Source: Lentisphaera profundi (GTDB lineage Bacteria; Verrucomicrobiota; Lentisphaeria; Lentisphaerales; Lentisphaeraceae). From it: a stretch of DNA of 64,000 bases. The stretch covers positions 1,302,001 through 1,366,000 of the forward strand of contig NZ_CP117811.1 of assembly GCF_028728065.1 (NCBI RefSeq), given 5' to 3'. The first letter of the stretch is position 1; each line of letters starts with the position of its first letter. Shown here one piece after another: positions 17,383 through 25,640 of the stretch. The translations under genes and the position numbers were made by a program. The notes beneath the pieces were generated by a model. That model was not told the DNA's origin, made no database searches, and was given only the letters and a program-made list of their open reading frames with translations.

Positions 17383-18000
17383 ATGTCTATGAATGGATTA
17401 CTTTCAGCTGAAATACTCTTTAAATGGAAATTACATGTGGGTGATCCCGACTTATGGAGTTGGCTCATTACTTTTGCCTATTTTATCTGTATTGGGATAA
17501 GTTTTTATACTTTGAACAAGGCAAAAAAATCTAAGCTTAGTAAACCGCTCATTATTCAAAGGTCGTGTATTTACATACTCCTTTTTTTAGGATTTAATAA
17601 ACAACTAGACCTCCAAGTTTTACTCAATGATTACGCGGCATATCTCATCGATTTTTTTAATATCAGAGCTTATAAATACACTATTATAATTATAGCATTT
17701 ATTTTAGTTCATCTCATTTTGAGCTATATCCTCAGTCGTATCATCACGAAGCATAAGACTCTACCTTTCTTCAATACTATTTTAATCCTTGCTTATTCCT
17801 TATTATTCATTTATATTTCTCTGAAAATCGGGGTGATTTATAAGGGAGATTATATTTCTAGATTAAGGATTATCGGCCATAAAGACTTTTTGAAAATCCT
17901 CGAGAGTCTCAGTCTAATCATGATATTTTATGGCCAATGGAAACTTTTAAAATCGTGTTCTCTAGCACCTCATGAGTATCAGTCCACTGGAGTAGGGTGA
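17383..18000 (+). CDS. Multi-spanning membrane protein (205 aa)
   Basis: Five or so hydrophobic helices are visible, at roughly residues 24-43, 58-76, 100-120, 128-150 and 172-188. The stretch FLGFNKQLDLQVLL after helix 2 is a distinctive motif that I associate with uncharacterised inner-membrane proteins often found beside exopolysaccharide or exosortase genes. That association is from memory and not shown here. DPDLWSW near the N-terminus is another likely family marker. The coding region is very AT-rich. It sits three bases after the overlapping peptide frame and ahead of the exosortase substrate, so it is probably an accessory component of that locus. Confidence 0.6.
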   Translation: MSMNGLLSAEILFKWKLHVGDPDLWSWLITFAYFICIGISFYTLNKAKKSKLSKPLIIQRSCIYILLFLGFNKQLDLQVLLNDYAAYLIDFFNIRAYKYTIIIIAFILVHLILSYILSRIITKHKTLPFFNTILILAYSLLFIYISLKIGVIYKGDYISRLRIIGHKDFLKILESLSLIMIFYGQWKLLKSCSLAPHEYQSTGVG

Positions 18001-18677
18001 CTTCTTCTCCAAGCCAAACTTTTTTAATAGGCTCATCTCAAGCTGTAAATAGTCTAATTTTCCCCGATTACCGCCGGACTTGAAGGGAAGTGGACGGAGT
18101 CACAATACTACAAATAAAAGATAGTTTTTCACCTTCTCGGTAATCCATATTTTAAATAACTTTGTTCTTAACCACAGATCTAGCAGATAGAACAGATAAA
18201 AATAAATAAGGCCTCTGTCCTCAACTCTTTTAGCTAAATCCCCCCCCGCAAGCTAGCAAATCTGAATAATCTGTGGTTTAAGTTTTTTCTTTGTTCCTAG
18301 CATCAGCCGATTTGGAGGAAGCAGGGCGAACGATCTCAGTTCCGCATGAGCGTCAAGTTAGGAATAATGTTCCGTCAACTCAAACACCTCGGTTCTTTTC
18401 TTTAAGGTGGAATCGTACTTTCTATAAAGCGTTCTTTTAAGTCTCTAATTCATTAAAAGTAAAGAATTATGCCCGCCGAAAGATAATGGATCTTATAAAA
18501 AATTATAGAGCGCTATGGCATGCTTAAAGAATTCATATACTTGGCTCTTAGATAGGTACAAATCTCCAAAAAATTTGATAGGTCCCTACCAAATCATACC
18601 AAGTTCCACATTTTTAATTGTATGAAATTGGTGAATTTATTGATATCTATAAATAAAATGATTTCATAAACTGTTTC

Positions 18678-18795
18678 ATTCAAAATACTTATGTATATTT
18701 CTATTGTTTTAGCCTAGCTTTTTCTTACATCTTTTTATCAATAATAAAGGAGATAGAAAAATGAATATTAGTGAAAAGCCATTTATACGCTCAGC
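18678..18795 (+). repeat. Duplicated leader plus start of small ORF, copy 2
   Basis: It matches 16905-17025 in ordered blocks, including AAATACTTATGTAT, GCCTAGC, TCAATAATAAA and GGAGATA. In this copy the ORF that follows closes after 22 codons. The leader is therefore better conserved than the peptide it precedes. Confidence 0.6.
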
Positions 18796-18829
18796 TATTT
18801 ACATTAGAATACGATATAAATTATTTTAG
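18761..18829 (+). CDS. Truncated small ORF (22 aa) behind leader copy 2
   Basis: It begins MNISEKPFIRSAIY, ends at TAG 18827-18829, and has a strong GGAGATA ribosome-binding site. The N-terminus resembles the 44-aa ORF at 16994 (M-x-x-S-E pattern). It is either a decayed duplicate or a short leader peptide controlling the substrate gene 100 bases downstream. Confidence 0.3.
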   Translation: MNISEKPFIRSAIYIRIRYKLF

Positions 18830-18928
18830 TTGAAATGTATTCTAAATGATATGAGTAATACACACAACAGCTAATAATAAAAGTACCATATATAGATTTA
18901 TAATAAATGTAAAAATAGAGAAAATATA

Positions 18929-19753
18929 ATGAAAATTCCACATGAACTTATAAAGGTATTGCTATTTATTACCTTCTTGTTTGTTCAACAAGTGAGTGCA
19001 CAATCAACCTTAGTAACAATTACTGAAGACTCATCAGCTACCTCTAGCTCTTTGAGTAACACGAGTGAATTCAACTTCAATAATTTGACAAATGGCTTGA
19101 ATAATAATGTTTCATGGGATGGAGTAGGTTCATTCGATAAGTTATTTGTTTCAAATGCAAATGTTTGGGGTGGAGCAGTAGACGATCAAACAGGCCAAGC
19201 CTCGAAATTCTCTTGGCAAGGCAATAATTGGACACCCGTCAGTACCTTAAGTCTTAATCAAAAAAGCTCATATTTTGGTTTCTGGTGGTCGGCAGGTGAT
19301 AAAAACAATCAGTTATCATTTTATAATGAAGATGAGCTCGTTGCCAGATACACAACTGAATCTATGTTTGGAAACTTAAATTTAAATCAAGATTACTATG
19401 GGAACCCACTCACAGGTGGTAATGGTGGTGAACCCTACGCTTTTATTAATTTTTTCGGTGATGCTGAAACTTCATGGGACAAGATTGAACTCACACAAAA
19501 TGGTGGTGGGGGATTTGAATCCGATAACTACACCACGCGTGTAGAAAGCTTTAATCCGGAAACTGATAGTCAAGAGTCATTGGGGAATATAATAGCAGAA
19601 GTATCAGGTACAGAAACAACAAACGTTGATACTCCGTCAGAAGATTGGGCTTGGGCCTTTGAAGAAAATGCTCCAGGCGCCCCAGTACCACCTTTTTTAG
19701 CTCTCGTTATTTTTGCTGCCGCCGCTGTTCTTAAAACTAAAATTGCCAGTTAA
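18929..19753 (+). CDS. Secreted protein with PEP-CTERM-like sorting tail (PGAPVPPF variant)
   Basis: This 274-aa protein has a signal peptide (about 1-24, VSAQ cut) and a Ser/Thr-rich head. A globular part contains YFGFWWSAGDKNNQLSFYN and GEPYAFINFFGD, blocks reminiscent of known exosortase-dependent surface proteins. The tail has the tripartite form of a sorting signal: PGAPVPPF at 249-256, a hydrophobic helix LALVIFAAAAVL, then K-x-K near the end. It lacks the usual PEP or VPDSG motif. The exosortase gene follows 14 bases downstream, so the pair is almost certainly enzyme and substrate. Confidence 0.8.
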   Translation: MKIPHELIKVLLFITFLFVQQVSAQSTLVTITEDSSATSSSLSNTSEFNFNNLTNGLNNNVSWDGVGSFDKLFVSNANVWGGAVDDQTGQASKFSWQGNNWTPVSTLSLNQKSSYFGFWWSAGDKNNQLSFYNEDELVARYTTESMFGNLNLNQDYYGNPLTGGNGGEPYAFINFFGDAETSWDKIELTQNGGGGFESDNYTTRVESFNPETDSQESLGNIIAEVSGTETTNVDTPSEDWAWAFEENAPGAPVPPFLALVIFAAAAVLKTKIAS

Positions 19754-19767
19754 CATAGGCTACTAAG

Positions 19768-21195
19768 ATGCCGCAGCTGGATAGTAATACCAAGAATACT
19801 CCTTCACTATTAAAGGGGCTCGTGCCATTATTAATATTTTCGTTTTTGGCTTCACAAGATTATGTTGTAGACATTTACGGTGCAATTTGTAAGCCTGTAG
19901 CATTATTTTGCTTAAATTTAGCTAGTTTATCCACCGCAGATCATGGCGTCTACTTCACTGTAAATCAACTCACAATTCCATGGACTAGGGATTGTGCAGG
20001 TATGAATTTGTTACTTGTTTTATTAGCCGTGTATACATGGATGAATCGAGATGTAGAGCAAAATTCAAAATACTTCTGGCGCTTGGCCTGTATTATACCC
20101 GCTGCAATAGCCTCCAATGTTTTGCGTGTACTCACTCTAGTGGGCTATCGTTATTTCGTTTACCCTGAAGTCGAATCACCGCAACTCCATTACTTTTTTG
20201 GTTTGTTCTGGCTTATTCCATTTGCTCTACTTGCCATTCCTAGAAATACTGAGCGATCAAAAAAATCTCTATTTTTTGAATTGCTACATATCTCCACAGT
20301 CATTGCTTTACTTGCGCCGCTGTTAAACATAAGCTATCACTGGCTTACTGCCTTGGCTGCACTTCTTTATCTTCTAAATAGTAATTTCACGAATAATTTT
20401 CATAAATATCACATCCGCTTGCTCATATTATGGTTTTTTGTAGCACTAATCATTATCTGGATAGGTATAGAATCGCTTTGGCTACCTTGGCTTTTAACTT
20501 GTCCTCTCACAGTTAACCTGAACTGGCTTCGTAGTCCGTCCGGAATTATATGCCTATGCGTCTCATGTCCACTATTTGTTCTTATACCTGGTGCAAACAT
20601 ATGGGGATTAGGCATTTTAGCGTTTTCCGTATTAACTTGGTATAAGCAAAAGATATTAAAATCAAAAACCCCTTTGGTGTGTTTAAATAGAACTTGGGAA
20701 CGTTCCTTAACAGCATGTACCGCACCATTACTATTTCTACCTTTTCTCGCTAGTATTATTTTTAACGTAAACATAAATCACTTACAACCCCCTGCTGATG
20801 TAAAGCAAAGAGTCCTTCAAGGAATGGGATATGAATTGAGACTTGAAGGTCAATCACCTGAACTTGGCTTACTGTGGTATGATCCACAAGGAAGTGATCG
20901 ACATCATGCAATAGAAGTATGTTTACAATATCGTGGAATTCATCTAAAAGAATCAAATATCCCTAATGTAAAAACTGATGGCCAACGATGGTTTAGGGAG
21001 TTTTTTATTGTGCGTGAAAATCTACTCGATAATCATCGTGATTATCTTTGGCATACCTTTGGCTTCCGCCAAGATCCGGGAATTCACATTATAATTGTTA
21101 GTGAAGAGGAAAACTTTTCAGCAGAAAATTTTGCAGAAAAATCTCAAAAAACAGCAGATAAACTATTTCAAAAATTATTTGGACCTGCAGTATAA
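19768..21195 (+). CDS. Exosortase/archaeosortase family transpeptidase with C-terminal periplasmic domain
   Basis: This 475-aa integral membrane protein has all three catalytic signatures of the family: Cys76 in WTRDCAGMN, Arg120 in SNVLRVLTLVGYRYF, and His141 in SPQLHYFFGLFW. Several more helices follow (to about residue 330). A soluble C-terminal domain (about 335-475) contains HHAIEVCLQYRGIHLKES and recalls the EpsI-like extensions of some exosortases. Exosortases cut tripartite C-terminal tails and attach the protein to a surface carrier. The only candidate substrate in the window is directly upstream. Confidence 0.88.
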   Translation: MPQLDSNTKNTPSLLKGLVPLLIFSFLASQDYVVDIYGAICKPVALFCLNLASLSTADHGVYFTVNQLTIPWTRDCAGMNLLLVLLAVYTWMNRDVEQNSKYFWRLACIIPAAIASNVLRVLTLVGYRYFVYPEVESPQLHYFFGLFWLIPFALLAIPRNTERSKKSLFFELLHISTVIALLAPLLNISYHWLTALAALLYLLNSNFTNNFHKYHIRLLILWFFVALIIIWIGIESLWLPWLLTCPLTVNLNWLRSPSGIICLCVSCPLFVLIPGANIWGLGILAFSVLTWYKQKILKSKTPLVCLNRTWERSLTACTAPLLFLPFLASIIFNVNINHLQPPADVKQRVLQGMGYELRLEGQSPELGLLWYDPQGSDRHHAIEVCLQYRGIHLKESNIPNVKTDGQRWFREFFIVRENLLDNHRDYLWHTFGFRQDPGIHIIIVSEEENFSAENFAEKSQKTADKLFQKLFGPAV

Positions 21196-21465
21196 TTTAT
21201 ATGGCTTGACTTTGAGAGCGGTAAATATCCAAGTGAGTTGCGCCTACGATGCCTACATGGAGAAATCAATGGCCCACTTATTTCCTACCCATAGATTAAA
21301 TAGCTTTGCTCTTCACTGATTTATAATTAAAAATGGGAGCCCGCTACCTAAATCTGTACGATCGGAGGTTTAAGTTTGCTCTTTAAAGCAAGTGCCGGGC
21401 CCTCTGAAACTTCATTCCGATACTCAATGTGTCATGTTTTAGGGATTTTTATCGAGTATGAGTAT
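21196..21465. other. Region between convergent exosortase and kinase genes, possible structured RNA
   Basis: No gene is evident. Around 21337-21404, GAGCCCG can pair with CGGG-CC-CTC to enclose about 45 bases. Inside them TTGCT and AGCAA form a small hairpin. This may act as a bidirectional terminator. I cannot match it to a known RNA family. Confidence 0.3.
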
Positions 21466-23385
21466 TTAAGCGTTTTTTTGTTCAAAAGGTAGAGTAATTA
21501 AAAAAGTACAGCCTAAGCCACTATTAGAAGAAAAATCAATCTCACCATTATGTTTATTGACAATAAAGTCATGGGACAAGGCTAAACCTTGCCCCGTACC
21601 GACACCCACATCTTTAGTTGTGAAAAAGGGGTCAAAAATTTTTGTTCTTATCTTATCATTAATCCCCGTTCCAGTATCAATAAATTTAATGATAATTTCC
21701 TGGTCTTTTAATTTTGAGATAATCTTTATCTTGCCATCAGTAGCAATTTGCTGTTGTTTAACTTGAGCTTCAATTGCATGAGCGGCATTGATAATAATAT
21801 TGATAAAAGTTTGTGATAGGAAACCAGGAAAACAATTGATTTTAGGAATGTTATCATCCAAAATCATTTCCATTTTTGCATTTTTCCCCCATTCATTCTT
21901 AGATAGTAGAACAGCCTCTTTAATTAAAGAGTTTACATCATAGTCGATTTTCTTTGCTTTAGATGGGTGAGCCATGATTTTCATGGATTTTACAATGTCA
22001 CTTACCTTTTTTAAGCCTTCTAGGCTACCATTAAGAGCAACGGGGATTTCGGTGTTAACAAAATCTAGATCCATCTCATCGTAAAGCGCTTCTTTTTGCT
22101 TGCTATCTAGCTCATGACTCGCTTTTAAGTACTCAAGTATATCATCGTATGACTCTTGTAAAAAAAGACAGTAATTTGTTATGTACTGGATAGGAGTATT
22201 AATTTCATGGGCAATTCCAGATGCCAAAATCCCAATAGAATCCATTTTTTGTGATTGTAAGAGCTGTGCTTGCATCTGTTCTCGCTCTCTTATGTCGCGG
22301 ATAATAAGGGTGAAAAAAATGTTTTCATCTATTTTGAATGTACTCACAGATAGTTCTATTTTGATTTTTTCACCATTAACACTCTCTAAAGATTTTTGTT
22401 CTGTAAGCACCTTTTTGTTGTCAGTATTGAAGTGATAGTTTTCCAAATTAATTTCATCTATGAAATCATCACAAGAATACATTTTATCGGAGTCATTTTT
22501 TTCTAAAGACACTAAGTCGCGAAAGGATGCGTTCATTGTGAAAATTTCTCCTTTGGCATTTGAGCAAATGATTGCGTCTGCAGCTGTTTCCATTATGCTA
22601 CTGATTCGTATATTTATATTTTCTACTTGCTTAGTTTTACTCCAGGCAAGTTCTTTTGCCTTTTCCAAATCATGAACATATTGTTTTAAAGTGTCAGCTA
22701 GACTTTTTAACTCTACAGGATTTTTGTAGGGAAAATTCTCCGTCGAAATCTCTTCTTTACTTGCCAATGTCTTTAAAAGTTTTATGGGGTCAGCAATAGT
22801 TTTATTGGACCATTTTATGATGAGAAAAGTGAAAATGATAAATGCAGTTGGGCATATATATAGAGTTCGTTTTAAAGTAATTTGACGAGAATTTATTTTC
22901 ACTTTCTCCTTATTTATTCGAATGATTAAATCAGTTGAGTATAAGTTTAGAGCTTGATATAAATCTTCCGTTAGTGCATCACTTTTACTAATGATCTGAA
23001 CCCATTCATTTTCATTAAGTTTTCTTTTTCCTGGCTGATGGGCTACAGAACATAAATTTAAGACCGCATTAATTTTTTTGTTCAAGACTTTTAAACGTTT
23101 TTTTTCTTTAAATTGATTATTGAGAAATGTTATGGCCTCACCTTGATCGACTAAGCTATCATAAATATAAGCTTCTCTATTATTTAAATATAAATCTAGG
23201 GACATTAACCATTGTTTTAGAAGCATATTAGCTTCTTTTATTCTCAATTCTTCACGGAGAGATTCTTGTAATTGTTGCTGTTTTAAGTTTAGTTTATGAG
23301 AGTTATATAAAACGACTCCAACAGCTAAAAAACCCACACACATACACGATATAACAAGTACTATAGTATAAAAACTGATTTTCAT
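21466..23385 (-). CDS. Membrane PAS-domain sensor histidine kinase
   Basis: In this 639-aa kinase TM1 is residues 5-27, followed by a helical periplasmic sensor (28-173) and TM2 (about 175-191). A linker and PAS domain (about 261-370) come next, then a dimerisation/phosphoacceptor helix with His393 in ASGIAHEINTPIQYI. The ATPase domain has FINIIINAAHAIE (N box), DTGTGI and GTGQGLALS. The GIAHEINTPxQ H-box belongs to the HPK4-type group. No response regulator is adjacent. It is the last gene of a four-gene operon and overlaps the 56-aa ORF by one base (TAATG), so it is probably co-translated. Confidence 0.9.
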   Translation of the reverse strand: MKISFYTIVLVISCMCVGFLAVGVVLYNSHKLNLKQQQLQESLREELRIKEANMLLKQWLMSLDLYLNNREAYIYDSLVDQGEAITFLNNQFKEKKRLKVLNKKINAVLNLCSVAHQPGKRKLNENEWVQIISKSDALTEDLYQALNLYSTDLIIRINKEKVKINSRQITLKRTLYICPTAFIIFTFLIIKWSNKTIADPIKLLKTLASKEEISTENFPYKNPVELKSLADTLKQYVHDLEKAKELAWSKTKQVENINIRISSIMETAADAIICSNAKGEIFTMNASFRDLVSLEKNDSDKMYSCDDFIDEINLENYHFNTDNKKVLTEQKSLESVNGEKIKIELSVSTFKIDENIFFTLIIRDIREREQMQAQLLQSQKMDSIGILASGIAHEINTPIQYITNYCLFLQESYDDILEYLKASHELDSKQKEALYDEMDLDFVNTEIPVALNGSLEGLKKVSDIVKSMKIMAHPSKAKKIDYDVNSLIKEAVLLSKNEWGKNAKMEMILDDNIPKINCFPGFLSQTFINIIINAAHAIEAQVKQQQIATDGKIKIISKLKDQEIIIKFIDTGTGINDKIRTKIFDPFFTTKDVGVGTGQGLALSHDFIVNKHNGEIDFSSNSGLGCTFLITLPFEQKNA

Positions 23386-23555
23386 TATTCGTCAGTTGCC
23401 GGTTGTATATTATCAAGGGCAAGTCCTAGAGCTTTAATGCTTGTAAAGCTCATAGAATCTTTAGGCTTAGGTAAAAGTACAGGTTGATATAAAACATTGA
23501 ATTTACCTTGCTTGTGTTCACCCATGTAATAATTCTGTGTCGTTTTATTTATCAT
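23385..23555 (-). CDS. Small protein (56 aa) coupled between periplasmic protein and kinase
   Basis: The ATG at 23555 overlaps the upstream stop (ATGA), and its stop overlaps the kinase ATG (TAATG), so the frame is locked between two real genes. The product begins MINKTTQNYYMGEHKQG, contains VLYQPVLLPKPKDS and ends LDNIQPATDE. It is soluble, and no family is recognised. The double overlap is good evidence of translation despite the small size. Confidence 0.6.
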   Translation of the reverse strand: MINKTTQNYYMGEHKQGKFNVLYQPVLLPKPKDSMSFTSIKALGLALDNIQPATDE

Positions 23556-24253
23556 ATAAAAAAATGTTTATCATCCGTATCTTTAAAGAATTTTATCTCA
23601 TTAGCATCAGAGTCATTATCGCTACTGATCAATTTATATTCGATTTTATCTTTTTTACTTAAATGTTTCAAGCGCAGTTTTTTAATCTCATCCGCCCAGG
23701 AAGATTCGGTTAAAGCAATTGTTTTTATAGCGGATTTTAATAAGATTTCAGTGAGTATTTTTTGATCGTTATTCAAGTTTTGGTAGAGCTCATTATTCAC
23801 TAAGTTTTTTAAAATAGCTTTGATTTCAGTGAAGTTTTTGCCTCTGATTATTTTTTTAAAACTATCATCAAGCAGCCTGTTTTTTGCACTTGTACGACAA
23901 CGCTGAAAAGTAAAATCATCAATGTTTAAATTTAAATCCAAAGACCAAATTATTTCGACTAAACCCCACTTACTTTTTTCTGATCTAGCGTGAACAATCC
24001 CAAGTAAATCAGTCTCTTTTTTAACAGCATATAAATTATGTCGACCAATTTCATAGAAATAAAGTGGAAAACCTAGGTGTTGTTCAACATCAAGACGAGT
24101 TTGATCATCAATCGTAGATATAATAGTCTCAAAATTTTGACATTCTGGATAAAGTATATTGATTTTGGATTGGGGATGTCTCAAGGCACAGTAGCCTTGG
24201 CTATAGCCAAGGCTAGTAAAAATAAATAAGGTAGAGAGTAAATATTTTATCAT
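23552..24253 (-). CDS. Secreted periplasmic protein (FMN-binding-like N-terminal part)
   Basis: This 233-aa protein has a signal peptide (MIKYLLSTLFIFTSLGYSQ). The segment LGFPLYFYEIGRHNLYAVK and then GIVHARSEKSKWGLVEIIW has the look of the FMN-binding-type domains found beside electron-transfer and sensor genes. No flavinylation Ser/Thr motif is clear, so I keep the call loose. The C-terminal half is helical and charged. It lies 10 bases after the porin-like gene and overlaps the 56-aa gene by four bases, so a periplasmic sensor partner for the kinase is plausible. Confidence 0.5.
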   Translation of the reverse strand: MIKYLLSTLFIFTSLGYSQGYCALRHPQSKINILYPECQNFETIISTIDDQTRLDVEQHLGFPLYFYEIGRHNLYAVKKETDLLGIVHARSEKSKWGLVEIIWSLDLNLNIDDFTFQRCRTSAKNRLLDDSFKKIIRGKNFTEIKAILKNLVNNELYQNLNNDQKILTEILLKSAIKTIALTESSWADEIKKLRLKHLSKKDKIEYKLISSDNDSDANEIKFFKDTDDKHFFI

Positions 24254-24262
24254 GATTATCTC

Positions 24263-25243
24263 CTAAAACCTGTAACGTATTTGAAATTCAATTAGTTCCT
24301 CTTGCTCTTCTGGAGGAGATTCAAATTCCTTCATAAATTGACTGCTTAAATTCAATTGATTGTTTATCTGGTAACTTATACCAATACCTGCTCGTGACAA
24401 ATAAGTATTATTTTCTAGATTTTGATAAAAATGTTGTATGTAGACTTCAGCACGCTCATCATCACTTTTTATATTGAATTCTAATAGGCTTCCCAACAAA
24501 TCTTCATCTTCGATTTGCCCACCATGTATTTCTATTAAGACACTTTTATTCTCAAAGTAATATTCAAAATCCAAAGCCATTATATCTCGTTTAGTGGTTG
24601 ATTTTTCTTTTAAAACCTCGCCATGAAAAAACGACAAACCATAATCAAAATTACTGTCGTTTAAACTACCAACTCTACCAGAAATGGCGTAGGGATCCTC
24701 TCTATCCCTGTATTTCATGCCAGAACCTCGTGTCAAGGCTATTTCATAAAGCCAGCCATCTAGTTCTTGCCCCATGGCAAAGCCCCAATCCATTTTCATA
24801 CCAATTTTAGCTCCTTGGCCATATTGATGAAGATCCCCAAAGCTATCTTTATTGTATTCACCACCAAAAGGGATTTCAAAATGACCTATTTTAAAATAGG
24901 GCTTGTCACTGCCCCATGCATTAATATTTAAGGCAAAAGTTCTGAATAAAAATTCCCAGTCATGATTATCATCATAGACACCAGGAGTTCTGTAGCCATT
25001 ATCAATTCGATTGACAAAAGGTTGGATGGTTAAACTCCCGAAATCAGCCCCATTTACAGTAATTATTTTATAAAAATCAATTCCTATAAAATGTTGTAAA
25101 CTGAGCTCGTCAGCTTCGTTCCAGTAAGAACTACGAGAACTTAAATCAAAAGCTAAACGACTATTTTCCAGTCCTGGAAACTCTCGATCAGCATATAAAG
25201 AATTGCTCAATAGCGTAAAAATAATAAGTAAAAACTTTTTAAT
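24263..25243 (-). CDS. Outer-membrane porin-like beta-barrel protein with apparent ATT start
   Basis: The mature part has alternating aromatic strands and ends in IEFQIRYRF, with the C-terminal Phe typical of barrels inserted by the BAM machinery. The first ordinary start in frame (TTG, 25210) would cut off the signal peptide. The frame stays open upstream to a TAG at 25247-25249 and encodes a perfect signal sequence, KKFLLIIFTLLSNSLYA. The only possible initiators are two ATT codons. The second (25241-25243) lies six bases after AGGAAGG. I therefore place the start there, giving about 326 aa. It is the first gene of the kinase operon. Confidence 0.7.
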   Translation of the reverse strand: MKKFLLIIFTLLSNSLYADREFPGLENSRLAFDLSSRSSYWNEADELSLQHFIGIDFYKIITVNGADFGSLTIQPFVNRIDNGYRTPGVYDDNHDWEFLFRTFALNINAWGSDKPYFKIGHFEIPFGGEYNKDSFGDLHQYGQGAKIGMKMDWGFAMGQELDGWLYEIALTRGSGMKYRDREDPYAISGRVGSLNDSNFDYGLSFFHGEVLKEKSTTKRDIMALDFEYYFENKSVLIEIHGGQIEDEDLLGSLLEFNIKSDDERAEVYIQHFYQNLENNTYLSRAGIGISYQINNQLNLSSQFMKEFESPPEEQEELIEFQIRYRF

Positions 25244-25630
25244 AATCTACCTTCCTATAAATCAGACTTAATTTTAATATATTATTGTTTGAATTGAACA
25301 TAAACAAGTGAAAACAATAGGTATTATTAAATAATGATTTAAAATTTGGTCATAGTTCTGCAAATTGTCACCCCATCTGTACCATCTGCGGTATAAGCTT
25401 CTTTCTTCTTTCTTCTTTCTTCTTTCTTCTTTCTTCTTTCAGGCTTTGCACAATCTACCAGTGAGCAGGGCGAACGCTCTCTGCTCGGTACGAGCGTTCC
25501 CTCAGCGCAAAGCGCGTAAACTCAGGAACTCCGTTCCGTTAACTCAGGCGGAGCCGTTCTTTCTTCTTTCAGGCGAAGCCGATCTGCCAGCGAATGAAAT
25601 GAGCGATCTCAGCGCGAAGCGCGTCAACTC
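25244..25630. other. Intergenic region with a 7-bp tandem repeat and a dispersed GC-rich repeat
   Basis: The first 120 bases are AT-rich and should contain the porin-operon promoter (- strand). A TTCTTTC tandem repeat follows, then a copy of the AGGGCGAACG repeat family running up to the photolyase 3' end. A 92-codon frame across it is made of repeat DNA and is not a gene. Confidence 0.6.
25399..25440. repeat. Heptanucleotide tandem repeat (TTCTTTC)n
   Basis: Six consecutive perfect copies of a 7-base unit, TTCTTTC, with a single further TTCTTTC-like copy near 25561. The tract is non-coding and a candidate for slippage-driven length variation. Confidence 0.85.
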
Positions 25631-25640
25631 TCATCGAGTG
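25441..25640. repeat. AGGGCGAACG-family dispersed repeat, copy 1
   Basis: It contains GAGCAGGGCGAACGCTCT, CGGTACGAGCGTTCCCTCAG, the phrase GGAACTCCGTTCCGTTAA and GGCGAAGCCGAT. It is closely related to 28370-28500 and 29838-30090, and inversely to 31138-31330. Internal palindromes (GGAACTCCGTTCC, GCGCGAAGCGCG) suggest REP-like hairpins. It overlaps the 3' end of the photolyase gene by about 10 bases. Confidence 0.7.

Larger units (their letters stand above)
18001..18928. other. Long intergenic region with dispersed repeat fragments and second leader copy
   Basis: From left to right it holds a GCCGGACTT-type repeat at 18070-18100, a 27-base sequence at 18171-18197 identical to 29545-29571, and a degenerate copy of the AGGGCGAACG family at about 18300-18420. 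The second leader follows (18678-18760), then the 22-aa ORF at 18761. After that only AT-rich sequence precedes the substrate gene. No larger gene is present. Confidence 0.6.

Noticed and set aside
20409-20774. 121-codon antisense frame in the exosortase gene
   Set aside because: No start context or family pattern; it lies wholly within a well-supported membrane-protein gene.
21337-21404. Known riboswitch in the exosortase/kinase gap
   Set aside because: Pairing GAG-CCCG with CGGG-CC-CTC is visible, but no riboswitch core is recognised and the position is downstream of both convergent genes.
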